In this document: positions 18,499 to 27,021 of the stretch, piece after piece
Numbering within the stretch: the first letter of the stretch is position 1
Layout of the letters: each line of letters begins with the position of its first letter
Source of the DNA: Nostoc sp. CHAB 5844
Lineage (GTDB): Bacteria > Cyanobacteriota > Cyanobacteriia > Cyanobacteriales > Nostocaceae
NCBI RefSeq assembly: GCF_020829595.1
Contig: NZ_JAIVFW010000003.1
Span: 169,521-233,520 of the forward strand
DNA: 64,000 nt
Direction: 5' to 3'
Notes under the pieces: model-generated
Database searches by the model: none
Told to the model about the DNA's origin: nothing
Seen by the model: the letters and a program-made list of their open reading frames with translations, nothing else
Translations under genes and position numbers: made by a program

Positions 18499-19755
18499 TT
18501 ATTGTATTAGACATTCATCAAATGCTTGTTTAATAATCAAACAACCTTGCTCTAATATAGGCATTTCAATTGTTAAAGGAGGTAAGATTTTAATGACAGT
18601 GTTATTTCTGCCAGCTTTTTCAATTATTAGACCTAATTCAAAACAACGAGAAGTTATTTTTTTTGCCAAACTGGCATCACCAAAATTAGCAAGATCAATA
18701 CCCCAAATCAACCCTGTTCCGCGGATTTTTATTTTCTCACTAATTGCAGCTATGTTATCAATTAAAAAATTATGTAAAAAAGATTCTTTAATTTTAACTT
18801 CTTGCTCAAGATTGGCAATTTCTCGAAATTCGAGCGCAGCAGTTCCACCGACAAATGCTAATTGATTTCCTCTAAAAGTTCCATTGTGTTCGCCAGGTTC
18901 CCAGATATCTAACTCTGGCTTAAATAATAATAACGACATGGGAAAACCATAGCCACCGATTGATTTTGAAAGGATTACCATGTCAGGAATAATATCTGCT
19001 CTTTCAAAAGAGAAGAATGGCCCAGTTCTGCCACAGCCTACTTGAATGTCATCACAAATCAATAAAATATCATAGCGATCGCATAATTTTCTTAATCTTT
19101 GCATCCATTCTATTGGTGCTACAATTACTCCTCCTTCTGCTTGCACTGTTTCAAATATGATAGCGGCTGGTTTTTCAATTCCTGAATTCACATCATTCAG
19201 AACTGATTCGATAAATTCTATAGTGTCAAAGCTTTCCATAAATCCGAATGGAAAGGGCATAAATGTCACATTATTTGATGTTCCAAATGCCCCAGCTTTA
19301 ATATCACGATTACCACTAATCGATAAGCTACCCAAGGTCATGCCATGATAGGCTCCCATGAATGAAAATATTCCTGGTCTTTTTTTAACTTTTCTGGCTA
19401 ATTTTAATGCAGCTTCCACAGCATTTGTCCCTGTAGGGCCGCAAAACTGAAGCCGATAGTCTAAGTTTTTAGGAGTTAATATTGTTTCGGAAAACTTGGA
19501 TATAAACTGTTCTTTTGCTGATGTATGAAAGTCTAAACCATGTGCGATCGCATCAGCGTCTAAATATGATATAACCTTTTGTTTAATATAATCGTTATTA
19601 TGTCCATAATTTAAAGCACCTGCGCCAGCCAAAAAATCAATGTAAGCTTCTCCTGATTCTGAATATATCAAAGAACCTTTAGCTCGATGAAATAAAGTTG
19701 GAAAACTTCGGCAATAACTTCTGACATTAGATTCTTTTGTTTCAAAGATATTCAT
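18499..19755 (-). CDS. EctB-like L-2,4-diaminobutyrate:2-oxoglutarate aminotransferase
   Basis: Class III PLP aminotransferase of 418 residues. The N-terminus (ESNVRSYCRSFP), GAGALNYGHNN and FCGPTGTNAVEAALKLAR match EctB/Dat enzymes, which convert L-aspartate-4-semialdehyde to L-2,4-diaminobutyrate with glutamate as donor. ATG 19755 is preferred over 19785 because AGGA precedes it by 8 bases and EctB proteins begin here. No ectoine genes (EctA, EctC) are adjacent. The next gene is an NRPS with a Dab-like A domain, so I infer a precursor-supply role. The gene and the upstream hydroxylase gene are flanked by inverted 85-bp repeats. The reaction assignment is by family; beta-alanine or GABA transaminases are more distant alternatives. 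Confidence 0.9.
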   Translation of the reverse strand: MNIFETKESNVRSYCRSFPTLFHRAKGSLIYSESGEAYIDFLAGAGALNYGHNNDYIKQKVISYLDADAIAHGLDFHTSAKEQFISKFSETILTPKNLDYRLQFCGPTGTNAVEAALKLARKVKKRPGIFSFMGAYHGMTLGSLSISGNRDIKAGAFGTSNNVTFMPFPFGFMESFDTIEFIESVLNDVNSGIEKPAAIIFETVQAEGGVIVAPIEWMQRLRKLCDRYDILLICDDIQVGCGRTGPFFSFERADIIPDMVILSKSIGGYGFPMSLLLFKPELDIWEPGEHNGTFRGNQLAFVGGTAALEFREIANLEQEVKIKESFLHNFLIDNIAAISEKIKIRGTGLIWGIDLANFGDASLAKKITSRCFELGLIIEKAGRNNTVIKILPPLTIEMPILEQGCLIIKQAFDECLIQ

Positions 19756-19794
19756 GTAATTTTTCCTAAGTGTGATTGGATGCAATGCTCTTAC

Positions 19795-20676
19795 CTATGA
19801 AACATAATTCAAATAAGTTTTATAAAACCTAAATACCAGTTGCGGTGGAACTTTAAATATTAATCCCAGTGCCAACAAAAAGTTATAATAAACATTCTTT
19901 AACGGCATACCTTTGGCACTAGCTGCTAGACCTTTTAGTACACTATGCTGTGTGTGCCAATCAATATTAAAAGAAATTGATTTGTCCCAGCTTCTCACAT
20001 GATGCAGCGTCCCAGGAGGCATATATAAAATATCACCAGGATTCACAATTACTTTAATTGGTTTGGCATTTTTATAAACTGGATATTGCTCTAAATCTGG
20101 TTGTTCTGGATCAACTTTAAACCAACGCCAATTATATCGATAACAGTATTGAGAATCCTCTTTTAGGAAAAGAGTAAATTGTTTACGCCCAACAATTTGA
20201 AAAAACAGATTATTCGTAAGCAGACAATCAAAATGTAGAGGTGTGAGACTATGAGATGGGCCGATAAAAAATTGGCAATAACGCCACCATTGAAAATGAT
20301 ACCATTTTGGCAAATATTCTAAAGCAAATGGTTGAACATCTTTAACAAGTTCAGGAATTAAACTAAATAAGGGCAGATCGTGACAATAAGGAGGTTGATT
20401 GTGATTATTGCCTTGTTCGTATGCCTCTAAAATATCTGCATATTCCTGAAAAGTAAAATTTTCTATTTCAATTTTACCATTATTAAAATGTTTAGCATAT
20501 ATTTTCAAACTAGGTGCGATCGCTTGGAAATATGGCAACGACCATTTAGTAAAGGCATCCCAGTTTTGAATCACTCCAGAAATAACAACTGGTTTAGATT
20601 TATTCACATACTCTGATAAAAACTCCTCGCCTGAAAGTTGATAACGTCGGTCAATTTCTGAAGAAATAGTCTGCAT
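19795..20676 (-). CDS. JmjC/cupin_8-type Fe(II)/2-oxoglutarate hydroxylase
   Basis: 293-residue cupin-like protein with the metal facial triad visible: HFD (His148, Asp150) and a distal His in PPGTLHH (225/226). The usual 2OG-binding aromatic/basic surroundings follow (FTLF, and SISFNIDW near the C-terminus). Family members hydroxylate amino-acid side chains in proteins or carrier-bound substrates. The neighbours are a stand-alone C-like domain upstream and the Dab aminotransferase downstream, so a likely role is beta-hydroxylation of a carrier-bound residue (Dab or the preceding D-residue) to create a metal ligand. Siderophore beta-hydroxylases studied so far are mostly TauD- or SyrP-like, so a JmjC-type enzyme would be unusual. 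Substrate is inferred only. Confidence 0.82.
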   Translation of the reverse strand: MQTISSEIDRRYQLSGEEFLSEYVNKSKPVVISGVIQNWDAFTKWSLPYFQAIAPSLKIYAKHFNNGKIEIENFTFQEYADILEAYEQGNNHNQPPYCHDLPLFSLIPELVKDVQPFALEYLPKWYHFQWWRYCQFFIGPSHSLTPLHFDCLLTNNLFFQIVGRKQFTLFLKEDSQYCYRYNWRWFKVDPEQPDLEQYPVYKNAKPIKVIVNPGDILYMPPGTLHHVRSWDKSISFNIDWHTQHSVLKGLAASAKGMPLKNVYYNFLLALGLIFKVPPQLVFRFYKTYLNYVS

Positions 20677-20714
20677 AAATCTTGTCTATTTTATTAACTC
20701 TCTAACTCTGTGCT

Positions 20715-20799
20715 TCCGCGTCCACCGTTCGCGCAGCGTCTCCGATAGGAGAAGTTTGCAAGGGCGGGGGGAACCCCTGCACCGCAACTTCTCTCTGCG
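20715..20799. repeat. 85-bp dispersed repeat, copy 2 (inverted)
   Basis: Reverse complement of 18276-18360 with one mismatch by eye. It occupies the spacer between the stand-alone C-like gene and the JmjC hydroxylase gene. Together the two copies bracket the hydroxylase and aminotransferase genes as inverted repeats. Confidence 0.92.
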
Positions 20800-20815
20800 C
20801 GAGCTAAATAAAGAC

Positions 20816-22228
20816 TTAACTACACACAGCTAAATCAAAATTAAACGTTGCTTCTTTTGCCAACATTAAACTAATATGTCGTGCTTGCTCAGTAAGTAAC
20901 GATAAATCTTTCAGACGCACTTCAGGATTTTTTGCTATGTTTTCGAGTAGTATTTCAAAGTGCCTGAGTATGCCATTAATTGTAGCACTATCAAAGCTGC
21001 GAAAATCGTAGCTAATTCCTATGCGTAATTGAGAACCAGGATAACCAACTAAATTAAGAGAATAGTTTGTTTTGTAAAGATTTAAACTGAGTTCTATACT
21101 TTGTTCTCGCTCTTGTGATTCCTGGAGAATATCATCTACTGGTTGATTTTCAAAAACAAAAATACTGTCGAACAAAGGCGCACCTGGAGGTAATTCACTC
21201 CAGCGTTGAATATCTACTAGCGAAGTGTATTCATACTGACGAATTTCCACTAGTTGCTCTTGAAATTGTTGCAACCAAGGTAGTAAATACTGCTCTTTAT
21301 CTACCTTGACTCTGACAGGTAATGTGTTAATTAACATCCCTACCATTGACTCTGAGCCTTTTAAATCTACTGGACGACCAGAAACCGTACAACCATAAAC
21401 TATCTCGGTATTACAAGTGTAACGACTGAGAAGCAAAACCCAAGCAGCTTGAGCGATAACGTTAATAGTTAGGTGATGCTGTCTTGCTAATGACTGTAAT
21501 TTGGCTGTGGTTGCTTTTGATAGTTTTATTTGTGGCTCATCATATCTTTCTTCTGGGTTATATAAGTTATCAACATAGAGATTTTTAAGGGGGGTGGGTG
21601 CTTTTAATCCTTTCAGCATCCGTCGCCAAAAATTCTCAGCTTTTGATGAATCTTGTCGTCGCAACCAAGCGATATAGTCTCGAAAAACACTACCTTTTCC
21701 TAAGTCGATATTTTGACCTTGACTATAGGCTGTGTATAATTCGATAACTTCTTTAATTACTAACGGTGATGACCAACCATCCACAATAATCATGTGTGAA
21801 CTCCAAACAAATTGGTAAGTATGGTCATCAAAGCGAATTAAAGTTACACGCGTCAAAGGAGCTTGGGATAAATCAAAGCCTTGTTCTCTATCTTTTACTA
21901 AAAAATCATCGAAACATTTTTGCTGTTCTGTTGCTTCAATTCCTCGCCAATCATATTGCTCTATGGCTATTTTGACATGGCGATACACAACTTGTAGAGG
22001 TTTGTCTATGTCTTCCCAATAGAAGCCAGTACGTAACATGGTATGTCGAGCTACGACTTCTTGCCAAGCACGTTCAAAAGCGGCAAAATTTAAACTATTA
22101 CGTACATTAAACGTAAAGCCCAATTGTGAAAAATAAAGTGTAACTTCAGAACCATAAACACAATGGAAAAGAATACCGTGCTGTAATGGTGAAAGTTCGT
22201 AGATATCTTCAATGTTTTCTGTATTCAT
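20816..22228 (-). CDS. Stand-alone condensation-like domain lacking the catalytic His
   Basis: 470 residues, one complete C-family fold with no A or PCP domain. The N-terminus (YELSPLQHGILFH) is of the DCL type, which follows epimerisation modules, and the previous gene does end in an E domain. The active-site motif HHxxxDG reads HMIIVDG: the second, catalytic His is Met (codon ATG, checked on the nucleotide sequence). The gene overlaps the preceding NRPS by 4 bases (ATGA), implying coupled translation. Two readings: a degenerate DCL domain supplying condensation in trans to the next NRPS, which has only a half C domain, or an interface-type domain recruiting the neighbouring hydroxylase, as known for C-like interface domains in siderophore NRPSs. 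Confidence 0.88.
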   Translation of the reverse strand: MNTENIEDIYELSPLQHGILFHCVYGSEVTLYFSQLGFTFNVRNSLNFAAFERAWQEVVARHTMLRTGFYWEDIDKPLQVVYRHVKIAIEQYDWRGIEATEQQKCFDDFLVKDREQGFDLSQAPLTRVTLIRFDDHTYQFVWSSHMIIVDGWSSPLVIKEVIELYTAYSQGQNIDLGKGSVFRDYIAWLRRQDSSKAENFWRRMLKGLKAPTPLKNLYVDNLYNPEERYDEPQIKLSKATTAKLQSLARQHHLTINVIAQAAWVLLLSRYTCNTEIVYGCTVSGRPVDLKGSESMVGMLINTLPVRVKVDKEQYLLPWLQQFQEQLVEIRQYEYTSLVDIQRWSELPPGAPLFDSIFVFENQPVDDILQESQEREQSIELSLNLYKTNYSLNLVGYPGSQLRIGISYDFRSFDSATINGILRHFEILLENIAKNPEVRLKDLSLLTEQARHISLMLAKEATFNFDLAVCS

Positions 22229-25200
22229 ATAACTTTTGACTTGCCTTTACGATTAAGTTTTGTCAAGAACTGATCTAGCCCTTTTTGATTTAAATCTAGT
22301 TCTGGAAAATCAGAAGGGGTGTAATTTTTTTCTTGAGAAGATTGGCAATGAGTAATGATTGTTTTTAATGCTTTAACAAACTCTTGAGCCAAATTTTCAA
22401 TAGTGGAATGCCGATGGATGTTTTCGCTAAATGCCCAATCAAATTGCAATTGATTATTAACTACTAAGCAGTTGATTTCTAGCAACGCACTTCTTTTGTT
22501 GCGGGGACTGCTCATTAACCCACTAGAGTTCTGCACAAATCGAAACAGCGAAGAGGTAGAAAAAGTTTGGTCAAATTGCCCTAAATAATTAAAGACAACT
22601 TCTGGTTCTGAAAAATTTTGCAGTACATTATCCTGAGTCAAATAACGCAGAATACCGTAACCAATTCCTCGATTGGGAATAGCTCGTAGTTGTTCTTTTA
22701 TTGTTTTTAATGCTTCCCCAGGATGAGCAGATTTTCCTAAGTCTAAAAATACGGGAAAGATAGATGTAAACCAACCAACGGTGCGAGATAAATCCAAATC
22801 GTCAAGAATTTCTTCTCGTCCATGACTTTCCAGTGCTACTAATAAAGAGCGTGTACCTGCCCATTGCGAAAAAGTTTGTACCAATGCTGTGAGTAACACA
22901 TCATTTATTTGCGTGTTATAAGCTTGCGGTACTTCTTGGAGTAAGGCTTGGGTTTGTTCTACACTAAGAGCGATCGCCACCTTATCTTCAGAAGCTACAA
23001 TATTTTCACCATCAGGAAAATCCACTGGTAGCGTCTGCTGTTGGGACTGAGTTAACCAGTAATCTCTTTCTTTTTGCAGAGTTACAGATTGTGCATACTC
23101 ATGCAGATGTTCTGACCAGTACTTGAAAGAAGTTGTTTTGGCTGGTAACTGCACCTTTTTCCCTTGGCTGAGGTGTTGATAGGCTGTTTGCAAATCTTCT
23201 AGTAAAATTCGCCAAGAGACTGTATCTACAGCTAAATGATGGATGATTAGTAACAAGCAGCGCGGTTGCTGCACCCCAAAGTCGTAAACAGCAAATCGCA
23301 CTATTGGCCCAGCTTGCAAGTTAAGACTAGTTTGTAAGTCTGCGGCACTGTTTTGAAAAGCTTGTTCTTGTTCTGTCTTAGCAAATTCTGAGAAATCAAA
23401 GCGTGTTAATGCCACTGTCGAATCACCACCGACTAGCACCTGCTGCCAACCAAACTCTGCTTCCTCAAACCGCGATTCTCCCAAGGGGAGACGTGCAAAG
23501 CACGATCGCAAAGCATCATGATGTAATAGAATCTGCTGTAATGCTTGCTCTAATAAGTCTAAGTCAAGAGCTTTTGGCATTTCCAGCACAAAAGTCTGAT
23601 TCCAGTAGTGTGGTTCAAGTAGATGCTGCTCAAAAAACCAATGCTGAATAGGTGTTAAGGATACTGCACCTGTAACAAGTCCTTGTTCAGCTTGGATTGC
23701 TTGCACAGGAACTGCTACAGCTGCCAATTCACTAATAGTTTGATGCTGAAATAATTGTTTAGTTGTCAGTTTTAAACCAACTTGGTTAGCTTTGGCGATA
23801 ATCTGGATAGCAATAATTGAATCTCCGCCTAACTCAAAGAAATTGTCCCTGATGCCAACGGGTTGAACACCTAAAACTTCTGACCAAATTTGTGCTAGTT
23901 GCAATTCTATACTGTTGCGAGGCGGTACAAAGTTGCTTTCTTGTGTGAGGCTGAATGTATCTGGCTCAGGTAAAGCGCGGCGATTAACTTTGCCGTTAGG
24001 AGTCAGAGGTAATGTTTCCAGGTTGACAAAAGCTCCAGGAACCATAAAATTGGGTAGTTTCTCTTTGAGAAAGCGGCGGAGTTCATTAGCAGTAATCTGT
24101 TCCTGTTTCGCTACAACATAAGCTACTAAGCGCTTATTACCTGGTTGGTCTTCGCGGACTATCACGGCTGTCTGCTGTACTTGAGGATGTTGAGTGAGTA
24201 CCGCCTCAATTTCTCCGATTTCGATGCGGAAACCGCGAATTTTTACCTGATCGTCAATCCGTCCGAGAAACTCAATATTGCCATCGGGTAAGTAACGTAC
24301 CAAATCCCCAGTCTTGTAAAGACGACTGCTTTCTGCCTTCTCAAAAGGATTGAGAATAAATTTTTCTTCAGTCAAATCCGAGCGATTTAAATAACCTTTG
24401 GCTAAATTAGCACCACCTATATATAGTTCACCAGTTACACCGATCGCAACTAATTGTCGATGTTGATCCAGCACATAAGTTTTCACATTAGCGATCGCTC
24501 TGCCAATGGGTACACTTTGAGATATATTAACTGATAATTTATAAATAGTTGATGTAACCGTTGTTTCTGTTAATCCGTAAGCATTAATCAGCTGTAAGTT
24601 ATTGATTTTTTTCTGCCAAATCGCTACTTTTTCCAAATGTGCTTGTTCTCCACCAATGATTACCAAGCGCAAGCATTCAGGAATAACTAAATCGGTTATT
24701 TCTAATTCAGCCATCCATTGATGCCAATATGCTGTCGGTATATTTATTATTGTCAATTTCCCATCTTGGCACTTTTGCAAAAATGCAGATACAGAAGCTA
24801 ACATTTCATCGGTGCGTAACACCAACGTTGCACCGCTAGTGAGGCAAGGATAGATTTCTTCACCTGCGACATCAAAACTAATCGAGGCAAATTGGAGAAT
24901 GCGTTCGCTTTTGGTAATTTCATATTCGCCCTTAATCGTCTGTGTAAAACTTACTAGAGACTGGTGTTGAACCATTACACCTTTGGGCTGACCTGTAGAA
25001 CCTGATGTGTAAATTACATAAGCTAAACTTTCAGGTGTAACATTGCTTACTAAATCTTCTTGGCTGTGTTGCGAAATCTCTTCCCAGTCTTTATCTAAGC
25101 AGACCAAATGTGCTTGTGATGTTGGTAGATTTTCTAATAACTTTTGTTGAGTTAACAACACCGAAACTTGAGCATCCGCCAGCATGAAGCTTAATCGCTC

Positions 25201-27021
25201 TACAGGATAACTTGGATCTAGTGGCACATAAGCTCCACCAGCTTTGAGAATCCCTAATAGTCCTACAATCATCTCTAGGGAACGTTCTACACAAATCCCA
25301 ACGAGTATTTCATTTCCTACTCCTAATGTTTGTAAATAGTGTGCTAGTTGATTGGCTCGCTGGTTTAATTCCTGATATGTCAGATGCCGATCATCAAAAA
25401 CTACAGCCACAGCTTCAGGTGTGAGTTCTACCTGAGCCTCAAATAGTTGATGAATACATTTATCTTGGGGATACTCAAACTGAGTATTATTCCACTCTAC
25501 TAATAACTGATGCTGCTCAGTTGGGGTCAACAGAGGTAATTCTGAGATAGGTTGCTGTTGATTAGTTACAATTCCCCAAAGTAAAGTTTGGAAATGTCCC
25601 GTCATTCGGCTAATCGTGTCAGCATCAAACAAGTCTGTGTTGTATTCAAACTTCGCTAACAACCCTTGCTCAGTTTCTCGCATTGCCAAGCTGAGATCAA
25701 AATTAGCCGAGGCTAATGGTATTTCTAAAAAGCTGAGAGTGAGTTCTGGAAGTTGCACTTCTTGTTTGGGTGCATTTTCCAAAACAAACATCACCTGAAA
25801 TAAAGGTGTATGGGATAAATCCCGCTTTGGCTGTAATTTTGCTACCAACTGATCGAAGGGTAAATCTTGGTGATTGTATGCTTCCCAAGCGATATCTCGC
25901 ACTCGCTGCAACAACTCTCGAAAAGTCGGATTACCTGACAAGTCAGTACGCATCACAAGAGTGTTAAGAAAGTAACCAATTAGTGATTCTAATTCGCGGC
26001 TGTGGCGATTAGCAATGGTAGTACCGACGCAGATATCATCTTGGTTAGTATACCGATACAAGAGTGTATTAAATGCCGCCAGCAGGGTCATAAATAGAGT
26101 TACCCCTGACTGCTGACTTAGTTGTTTCAGCTTGGTAGTTAAGTCTTGATCTAGTTCTAGGGTAATTACAGATCCCCGGAAACTTTGCACTGCTAATCGC
26201 GGGTGATCGCTTGCTAATTGTAATACAGGTGGTGTATCGCTGAGTTTCTGTTCCCAGTAGCGCAATTGTTCTGGCAATAACTGCTGTAACTTTTGATGCT
26301 GCCAATAAGCAAAATCGGCATACTGAATAGTTAATTCTAGTAAAGGTGACGGTTTACCAAGAGAAAAAGCCTCATAGATTGCTGCTAATTCTTGGATGAT
26401 AATTGTACTTGACCAAGCATCAGCGATCGCATGATGGATGACAAACAGCAATACGTGTTCTTTGGGGGCGAGTTTAACTAAGGTAACTCGCAGCAATGGC
26501 CCCTCTGCCAAGTTAAAAGGACGCAGGGACTGGGTAACAGCAAACGGCTGGAGGTCTTGCCATTGTAAAGTTTCTACTGCCAGTGTGAAATTTGCTTCGG
26601 GAGCGATCGCTTGGAAGGCTTGCCCATTTATGGTTTTGAATGTAGTGCGGAGAATTTCGTGCCGCCGGACTATTTCTGTCAAGGCTTGCTCAAGAATAGC
26701 TACCTGTACTACATCTTGTAACTTAATCGCAAATAATTGATTATAAGCACTACTGCCACCTTCTAACTCGTCTAGAAACCACAGTCCTTGTTGAGCAAAA
26801 GATAAAGGTAAATTTTGATTTCGTGGAACTGGTTTAATTGTTTCTTGAGTAGAACTAGTATTAAAAAACTGGATAATTTCTGCTTTGCGTGTGGTTATTT
26901 TTGTTTGTAAATCTGGTGTGAGTACTTCTTTCGGTGCATTACAGCGCAGACGTTCTCCGTCTAACCACAGCCTGATATCCAAATTACTTAGTTCAGACAA
27001 AAACTCTTGAATTGGTTTCAT
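22225..27021 (-). CDS. NRPS module: docking-C-A-PCP-E
   Basis: 1598 residues. A short N-terminal TubC-type docking segment (LSELSNLDIRLWLDGERL) precedes an LCL condensation domain whose motif is HHAIADA (terminal Gly replaced by Ala). The A-domain code by eye is DVENIGAVT(K): Glu at 239 suggests a polar or basic side chain, but I cannot name the substrate. The carrier has the LGGDS form typical before epimerisation domains, and the E domain shows HHLAVDTVSW and NYLGQFD. The residue should therefore be delivered in D configuration. It overlaps the upstream and downstream genes by 4 bases each. Inferred role: second amino acid of the chain, condensed onto the aryl-thiazoline. Confidence 0.92.
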   Translation of the reverse strand: MKPIQEFLSELSNLDIRLWLDGERLRCNAPKEVLTPDLQTKITTRKAEIIQFFNTSSTQETIKPVPRNQNLPLSFAQQGLWFLDELEGGSSAYNQLFAIKLQDVVQVAILEQALTEIVRRHEILRTTFKTINGQAFQAIAPEANFTLAVETLQWQDLQPFAVTQSLRPFNLAEGPLLRVTLVKLAPKEHVLLFVIHHAIADAWSSTIIIQELAAIYEAFSLGKPSPLLELTIQYADFAYWQHQKLQQLLPEQLRYWEQKLSDTPPVLQLASDHPRLAVQSFRGSVITLELDQDLTTKLKQLSQQSGVTLFMTLLAAFNTLLYRYTNQDDICVGTTIANRHSRELESLIGYFLNTLVMRTDLSGNPTFRELLQRVRDIAWEAYNHQDLPFDQLVAKLQPKRDLSHTPLFQVMFVLENAPKQEVQLPELTLSFLEIPLASANFDLSLAMRETEQGLLAKFEYNTDLFDADTISRMTGHFQTLLWGIVTNQQQPISELPLLTPTEQHQLLVEWNNTQFEYPQDKCIHQLFEAQVELTPEAVAVVFDDRHLTYQELNQRANQLAHYLQTLGVGNEILVGICVERSLEMIVGLLGILKAGGAYVPLDPSYPVERLSFMLADAQVSVLLTQQKLLENLPTSQAHLVCLDKDWEEISQHSQEDLVSNVTPESLAYVIYTSGSTGQPKGVMVQHQSLVSFTQTIKGEYEITKSERILQFASISFDVAGEEIYPCLTSGATLVLRTDEMLASVSAFLQKCQDGKLTIINIPTAYWHQWMAELEITDLVIPECLRLVIIGGEQAHLEKVAIWQKKINNLQLINAYGLTETTVTSTIYKLSVNISQSVPIGRAIANVKTYVLDQHRQLVAIGVTGELYIGGANLAKGYLNRSDLTEEKFILNPFEKAESSRLYKTGDLVRYLPDGNIEFLGRIDDQVKIRGFRIEIGEIEAVLTQHPQVQQTAVIVREDQPGNKRLVAYVVAKQEQITANELRRFLKEKLPNFMVPGAFVNLETLPLTPNGKVNRRALPEPDTFSLTQESNFVPPRNSIELQLAQIWSEVLGVQPVGIRDNFFELGGDSIIAIQIIAKANQVGLKLTTKQLFQHQTISELAAVAVPVQAIQAEQGLVTGAVSLTPIQHWFFEQHLLEPHYWNQTFVLEMPKALDLDLLEQALQQILLHHDALRSCFARLPLGESRFEEAEFGWQQVLVGGDSTVALTRFDFSEFAKTEQEQAFQNSAADLQTSLNLQAGPIVRFAVYDFGVQQPRCLLLIIHHLAVDTVSWRILLEDLQTAYQHLSQGKKVQLPAKTTSFKYWSEHLHEYAQSVTLQKERDYWLTQSQQQTLPVDFPDGENIVASEDKVAIALSVEQTQALLQEVPQAYNTQINDVLLTALVQTFSQWAGTRSLLVALESHGREEILDDLDLSRTVGWFTSIFPVFLDLGKSAHPGEALKTIKEQLRAIPNRGIGYGILRYLTQDNVLQNFSEPEVVFNYLGQFDQTFSTSSLFRFVQNSSGLMSSPRNKRSALLEINCLVVNNQLQFDWAFSENIHRHSTIENLAQEFVKALKTIITHCQSSQEKNYTPSDFPELDLNQKGLDQFLTKLNRKGKSKVI

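Noticed and set aside
18494..18865. 123-residue frame antisense to the aminotransferase
   Set aside because: It lies wholly opposite a well-supported gene and has no recognisable features; it is a shadow frame.
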